Shown here: piece after piece, positions 60,279-64,000 of the stretch | Numbering within the stretch: the stretch's first letter is position 1 | Layout of the letters: each line of letters opens with the position of its first letter | DNA from: JBCDJG01 sp038748065 | GTDB lineage: Bacteria; Pseudomonadota; Gammaproteobacteria; Pseudomonadales; Halieaceae | DNA: 64,000 nucleotides | Assembly: GCA_038748065.1 (NCBI GenBank) | Contig: JBCDJG010000009.1 | Coordinates: forward strand, 1-64,000 | Direction of reading: 5' to 3' | The notes under the pieces: generated by a model | Database searches by the model: none | The model's input: only the letters and a program-made list of their open reading frames with translations | What the model was told of the DNA's origin: nothing | Position numbers and translations under genes: made by a program

Positions 60279-61348
60279 TGATAACCCAGTTCGATACCGT
60301 CCAGCGGGCGACCCAGCGGTTGCAGACGCTCATTCAGCGCAAGCAACGAGGCGAGCTGGTCCGCATCGACACGGGCGTATACCCGCAACAGCAGCTGCGA
60401 GCCGCGCACCTCTTCAACGTTGGCAGAGTCAACCAACTCCAGGCCCTCCAGCCAGCTTACCACGCTGGCATAATCGCGGTAGCTATTGACTCCATCGACC
60501 AGCATGGCGATGCCAGCGGTGGCGTCAACGCTGGCTGCTACGGCGAAGCGGGACGCCATGTCTTCGACTACCATCGCAATGCCCGCGTAGAGGAACTCAT
60601 CCGCGGTGTTAGCGGTGACCGAGCGATCAAGCCGCTGGCCGTCGGCAAAAAAGCTCCAGTCGCCGAGCCATGCACCTGTCGACAGGCTGGCAACCCGGCC
60701 GGCCAGCACCTGACTCGCGCCGTATCTCATTGAGGCATCCAACAGGGCCGGCTGGCTCAGGCGCCAGGCTTCGCTCGTGCCCAAGGCGGCTGCGTCGCTG
60801 AGATCAAAAAGCGGCAGGCGCAGCGGCACGCCGCGCTCATCGAATCCTGTAGCCAGGCTCGCTGTCAGCTCTGGCTCCAACTCGCGCTTTAGAAAACGAC
60901 GACCCTCCTGGTCCTCGATCACCAGCCAGACCAGCACAGACGGTCGGTTGGCTGTCCACAGCGGGGCGCCCGCACGAGTGACCAGCGCATTAACTTGCTG
61001 TATCTCGTAATCCATGCGCAGCCAAAGCCCGGTGTCGTCACCGCGACGCTCAAGATAGGCATATTGCTGCATGTACCGGCGCGCATCCCGCAGCGCTCCT
61101 TCAAGGGCTGGATTATCAAGGCTTTCAGAGCTGCCGGTTACTTTGACCAGCACCTGGGCAAGGCCCCTTGATATGGCCGCATTGAGGTCCGTATCGCTAC
61201 GGCTCGCGACGGGGACGGTCGCTTCATACAGGTTAGGCACCACCTCCGCACCGGTGTCGTGCGGCAGAACAGCGGTAATGATTAGAAGCAAGAAGGTCGC
61301 GCCAACGCTGCGCACGGCTGTCTCCGGTCTGGCGTGGAAGGCCCGCAT
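60266..61348 (-). CDS. DUF2066 exported protein
   Basis: A 360-residue protein with an N-terminal signal or anchor (residues 14-32) and the DUF2066 pattern: YEATVPVASRSDTDLNAAI, then GLAQVLVKVTGSSESLDNPAL and YWLRMDYEI-type strands. Function is unknown, but the gene is conserved in the purMN/perM/hda neighbourhood of gammaproteobacteria. It is divergent from purM, with 97 bases between the starts, and leads the perM-hda operon. Confidence 0.88.
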   Translation of the reverse strand: MRAFHARPETAVRSVGATFLLLIITAVLPHDTGAEVVPNLYEATVPVASRSDTDLNAAISRGLAQVLVKVTGSSESLDNPALEGALRDARRYMQQYAYLERRGDDTGLWLRMDYEIQQVNALVTRAGAPLWTANRPSVLVWLVIEDQEGRRFLKRELEPELTASLATGFDERGVPLRLPLFDLSDAAALGTSEAWRLSQPALLDASMRYGASQVLAGRVASLSTGAWLGDWSFFADGQRLDRSVTANTADEFLYAGIAMVVEDMASRFAVAASVDATAGIAMLVDGVNSYRDYASVVSWLEGLELVDSANVEEVRGSQLLLRVYARVDADQLASLLALNERLQPLGRPLDGIELGYQWQN

Positions 61349-61445
61349 TGTAGCAGGTGTTGGAACTGTGGGCTTGGCTTGCGTTTCACGCTAGAATGCC
61401 CGCCTTTCTTGCTTCCTCCGCACAACACCAACTTTACAGACTGCT

Positions 61446-62486
61446 ATGACAACAGACAGCGAGAACACCTCTCTGAGCTATCGCGATGCGGGCGTCGACA
61501 TCGATGCCGGCAACAGGCTGGTAGAGCGCATCAAGGGCCTTACACAGCGTACGCGACGGCCAGAGGTTCTTGGCGGACTCGGCGGCTTCGGCGCTCTCTG
61601 CGAGATTCCCGCAGGTTACCGGGAGCCGGTGCTGGTGTCGGGCACAGATGGCGTCGGCACCAAGCTTAAACTGGCGATGGATATGGGGGTCCACGACACT
61701 ATCGGTATCGATCTGGTCGCCATGTGTGTCAATGATCTCATCGTGACCGGCGCTGAACCGCTGTTTTTCCTCGACTACTATGCGACCGGTGCGCTGAACG
61801 TCGACATGGCCGTTGATGTCGTCACCGGCATCGGTCGCGGCTGTGAACTCGCCGGCTGTGCCCTGGTCGGGGGCGAAACTGCGGAGATGCCGGGCATGTA
61901 CGAGGGCGACGATTATGACCTCGCAGGCTTCTGTGTCGGCGTGGTCGAAAAGGGGGATATTATCGATGGCAGCGGCGTAAAACCCGGTGATGCGCTTATC
62001 GCTCTGGCCAGCAGTGGGCCGCATTCAAACGGCTTCTCGCTCATTCGTAAAATTTTGGACCACACCAATGCGGATCTGGGCCAGTCGATGGGCCAATCTA
62101 CCCTCGGCGATGCGCTGCTGGCGCCGACGACCATCTACGTCAAGAGCCTGCTGCAGCTACTACAATCGATACCCGTTAACGCGATTTCCCACATTACGGG
62201 TGGCGGACTTCTGGAGAATCTACCCCGCGTCCTGCCGGACAATTGCGCAGCCAGAATCGACTCCACAAGCTGGGCCTGGCCAGAGGTCTTCCAGTGGCTC
62301 CAGGCCAGCGGCAACGTTGCGCCTCACGAGATGTACCGGACCTTTAACTGCGGTGTGGGTATGGTCCTGTGCCTGGCCGCCGAGAATACAAGCAGCGCCC
62401 TGCAGTTGCTCCGCGATGCCGGCTGCTCAGCGTGGCAAATTGGCGAGATCGTACCCGGAGACAACGAGGTGGTGCTGTCGCAGTGA
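61446..62486 (+). CDS. purM: phosphoribosylformylglycinamidine cyclo-ligase (AIR synthetase)
   Basis: A 346-residue purine-biosynthesis enzyme, making aminoimidazole ribotide from FGAM and ATP. Family marks are SYRDAGVDIDAGNRLV at the start, GTDGVGTKLKLA, CVNDLIVTGAEPLFFLDY and GGETAEMPGMY. Length is normal. The promoter region has a TAGAAT-like -10 near 61391 without a clear -35. purN overlaps its stop by four bases. Confidence 0.96.
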   Translation: MTTDSENTSLSYRDAGVDIDAGNRLVERIKGLTQRTRRPEVLGGLGGFGALCEIPAGYREPVLVSGTDGVGTKLKLAMDMGVHDTIGIDLVAMCVNDLIVTGAEPLFFLDYYATGALNVDMAVDVVTGIGRGCELAGCALVGGETAEMPGMYEGDDYDLAGFCVGVVEKGDIIDGSGVKPGDALIALASSGPHSNGFSLIRKILDHTNADLGQSMGQSTLGDALLAPTTIYVKSLLQLLQSIPVNAISHITGGGLLENLPRVLPDNCAARIDSTSWAWPEVFQWLQASGNVAPHEMYRTFNCGVGMVLCLAAENTSSALQLLRDAGCSAWQIGEIVPGDNEVVLSQ

Positions 62487-63142
62487 GTGACAGCGCCAGC
62501 GGCCGCGTTGCCATTCTCATCTCGGGTCGCGGCTCCAACCTGCAGGCCTTTCTGGACAGCAGAGACGCCGGCGAGCTGCCCGGCGAGATCGCGTTGGTCA
62601 TCAGCAACAGTGCGCAGGCAGAAGGCCTCGCCAGAGCTGATGCTGCGGGTGTCGCGCACCGTGTTATCGATCACCGGGACTTCGACAATCGTGAAGCCTT
62701 CGACCAATCTGTGCTGGATTGCCTGTTAGAAGCCGACATTGAGCTGGTTATACTCGCAGGATTCATGCGCATCATAACCCCTGTACTGACCGCACCGTTC
62801 GAGGGGCGCTTGTTGAATATACACCCCTCCCTGCTGCCAAAATATCCTGGCCTCAACACCCATCAGCGCGCGCTCGACGCGGGCGATGCAGAGGCCGGCG
62901 CCACCGTGCACTTCGTACTTCCAGAACTGGATGCCGGACCGCCGGTCATACAGGTAAAAGTACCTATTTTGCCGGGCGATGACGCCGACAGCCTTGCCAG
63001 TCGCGTGTTGGCAGAGGAACATGTCATTTATCCGATCGCAGCCCGTTGGTATCTTCAGGGCAGGCTGCGTCTGCACAACACAGGAGCGCTACTGGATGGC
63101 CAACCCCTCCCTGCCGGCGGCATCCCCTATATACCGGCCTAG
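62483..63142 (+). CDS. purN: phosphoribosylglycinamide formyltransferase
   Basis: A 219-residue GAR transformylase using 10-formyltetrahydrofolate. ISGRGSNLQAFLDS is the phosphate-binding loop, and NIHPSLLPKYPGLNTHQRAL with GATVHFV and DAGPPVIQ forms the catalytic Asn-His-Asp region. The start is the GTG at 62483, overlapping the purM stop (GTGA); a longer frame upstream is not conserved. It is coupled with purM as in many gammaproteobacteria. Confidence 0.95.
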   Translation: MSDSASGRVAILISGRGSNLQAFLDSRDAGELPGEIALVISNSAQAEGLARADAAGVAHRVIDHRDFDNREAFDQSVLDCLLEADIELVILAGFMRIITPVLTAPFEGRLLNIHPSLLPKYPGLNTHQRALDAGDAEAGATVHFVLPELDAGPPVIQVKVPILPGDDADSLASRVLAEEHVIYPIAARWYLQGRLRLHNTGALLDGQPLPAGGIPYIPA

Positions 63143-63899
63143 GCGCTTCGCAAAGTGCACTGCGTACCTGGCCTTCGCCCTGGCGCTCATGACCGCTTGG
63201 GCCCGGGCCGACGGCAACGAAGAAACGACTACCGTGGAGACGAAAGCCCAGGAAGCCGTGGAGATATTGCCCTATACCGCCGAGTATGAGTTCGAAATGG
63301 CGGGGCTCACGATCAAGGTCAAGCGAGAGCTAAAGCAACGCCAGGACGGCGAGTGGGTATTGACTTTCGCAGGCAAAAAACTGGTCGCCAGCATCCAGGA
63401 AACCGCCGTATTCAGCGTTCACGGGGAGGCCATACAGCCAAGGTCCTTCGTCTATCAGCTCAACGCGGGGCTGGTGAAGCGACGTCGCGAGGTTCATTTT
63501 GATGGCTCGGACGTCATCAGAAGCCTGTACAAGGATAAGTGGTATGAACTGCCCTACACCGAGGGCACCCTTGATCGCATGACGCAACAGGAACAGCTGC
63601 GCTTCTCCCTGATTGCCGACCCCACGCCGAAGGAAGACGTGAACGTTCGTATCGCAGACGGCAAACGCATCAAGGAGTACATCTTGCGCTACGCGGGAGA
63701 AGAGCTTGTCAAAACCCCGCTAGGCGAAGTCAATACGCTACGCTTTACCCGCGTACATGATGATGACGAAGAGCGCAGCTCTGATTTTTGGGTGGCCCCT
63801 GACTGGGACTATTTGATGGTGAAGACCCTGCACGTTGAAGACGGCAGCGCGAATGAGGCCGTGATCACGGGCGCCACCATCGGCGGCAAAAAACTATAG
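63096..63899 (+). CDS. DUF3108 exported protein
   Basis: A 267-residue protein with an N-terminal signal region (TAYLAFALALMTAWARAD) and the DUF3108 pattern: LPYTAEYEFEMAGLTIKVKREL, WVLTFAGKKLVASIQETAVF and YDGSDV-like strands, then SDFWVAPDWDYLMVKTLH. It is probably periplasmic, of unknown function. The ATG at 63096 overlaps the purN end by 47 bases and has AGGAG ten bases upstream. The gene follows purN in many gammaproteobacteria. Confidence 0.88.
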   Translation: MANPSLPAASPIYRPRRFAKCTAYLAFALALMTAWARADGNEETTTVETKAQEAVEILPYTAEYEFEMAGLTIKVKRELKQRQDGEWVLTFAGKKLVASIQETAVFSVHGEAIQPRSFVYQLNAGLVKRRREVHFDGSDVIRSLYKDKWYELPYTEGTLDRMTQQEQLRFSLIADPTPKEDVNVRIADGKRIKEYILRYAGEELVKTPLGEVNTLRFTRVHDDDEERSSDFWVAPDWDYLMVKTLHVEDGSANEAVITGATIGGKKL

Positions 63900-63939
63900 C
63901 CGCGGCCTTAAGAGCAGGAACCCACTGACGCAGCCCGGA

Positions 63940-64000
63940 TCAGGCTTTGGGTAGCGTAACGCCCGTTTGCCCCTGGTACTTACCGCCGCGATCCTTGTAG
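63940..64000 (-). CDS. dcd: dCTP deaminase, C-terminal end (cut by window edge)
   Basis: The last 19 residues or so are visible on the minus strand: YKDRGGKYQGQTGVTLPKA and a TGA stop. This ending is characteristic of dCTP deaminase, which makes dUTP for thymidylate synthesis. The rest of the gene lies to the right of the window. It converges on the DUF3108 gene; no terminator is obvious in the 40-base gap. Confidence 0.75.
   Translation of the reverse strand, partial: YKDRGGKYQGQTGVTLPKA

Noticed and set aside
61370..61400. PurR-like operator upstream of purM
   Set aside because: Only one half (a CGCAAGC-like piece) resembles the consensus; no palindrome is present.
1..64000. Mobile elements, CRISPR arrays, tRNA/rRNA genes, known defence systems
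   Set aside because: I found no transposase, integrase, repeat-spacer pattern, tRNA-like cloverleaf or defence gene set on reading through; short degenerate remnants could have been missed.

Overview
The window looks like a chromosomal segment of a marine-type gammaproteobacterium. Base composition is GC-rich (roughly 60% by eye). The purM-purN / DUF2066-perM-hda block, prlC, thpR, cysK, sppA, glpE and dgkA are all of gammaproteobacterial type. The TonB receptor, RND efflux pair, N-methylhydantoinase-type enzymes and abundant catabolic genes recall the Halieaceae/Cellvibrionales (OM60/NOR5-like) group, but that placement is inference and was not tested by a tree. I saw no tRNA, rRNA, CRISPR array, transposase, integrase or phage gene.

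Layout. 1-5.6 kb: end of a TonB-dependent receptor, an XRE-cupin regulator, a small cupin and a first hydantoinase/oxoprolinase pair (HyuA-HyuB), tightly overlapped. 5.8-12.5 kb (minus): HMG-CoA lyase, a second HyuA-HyuB pair, a DUF1145 protein, MarC and an unknown membrane protein. 12.7-19.5 kb: a glutathione transferase divergent from an isochorismatase-fold hydrolase and two overlapping polysaccharide-deacetylase-like hydrolases, facing a minus-strand operon MaoC hydratase / Nudix / Tat-exported flavoprotein / cytochrome c / VOC protein. 19.7-25.4 kb: MscS channel, RND adaptor and pump, diacylglycerol kinase. 25.5-31.5 kb: glpE, the operon arsC-like / wrbA-like / DUF2069 / sppA, then YihY-family protein / TlpA-like lipoprotein / glutathione transferase. 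31.5-33 kb: a 53-residue candidate secreted peptide with its own terminator, and cysK. 33-41.4 kb (minus): an exported phosphatase with a kinase-like C-terminal half, an ATP/ADP-translocase-like carrier, quinone oxidoreductase, MFS carrier and acetyltransferase; upstream of these a symporter fused to a solute-binding domain. 41.5-47.3 kb: DEAD-box helicase, thpR, prlC, a frameshifted gene, a ZIP transporter and a flavodoxin. 47.4-50.2 kb: aquaporin, a PTPS-family pterin enzyme divergent from an SDR plus a YhhQ-type transporter. 50.2-57.3 kb: amino-acid catabolism (Leu/Val-type dehydrogenase, fused indolepyruvate ferredoxin oxidoreductase, Lrp/AsnC regulator, aminotransferase, omega-amidase). 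57.3-64 kb: OmpA-family protein, hda-perM-DUF2066 divergent from purM-purN-DUF3108, and the 3' end of dcd.

How the genes work together. The first 20 kb reads as an accessory catabolic island for cyclic amide, ureido or acyl-CoA-linked substrates. The 50-57 kb block turns amino acids into 2-oxo acids and then acyl-CoAs. Most of the rest is conserved housekeeping. The most unusual items are the exported phosphatase/kinase-like fusion next to a nucleotide-translocase-like gene, the symporter/binding-protein fusion, a PTPS enzyme with an ExxHGH rather than a CxxxHGH motif, and the small secreted peptide gene.
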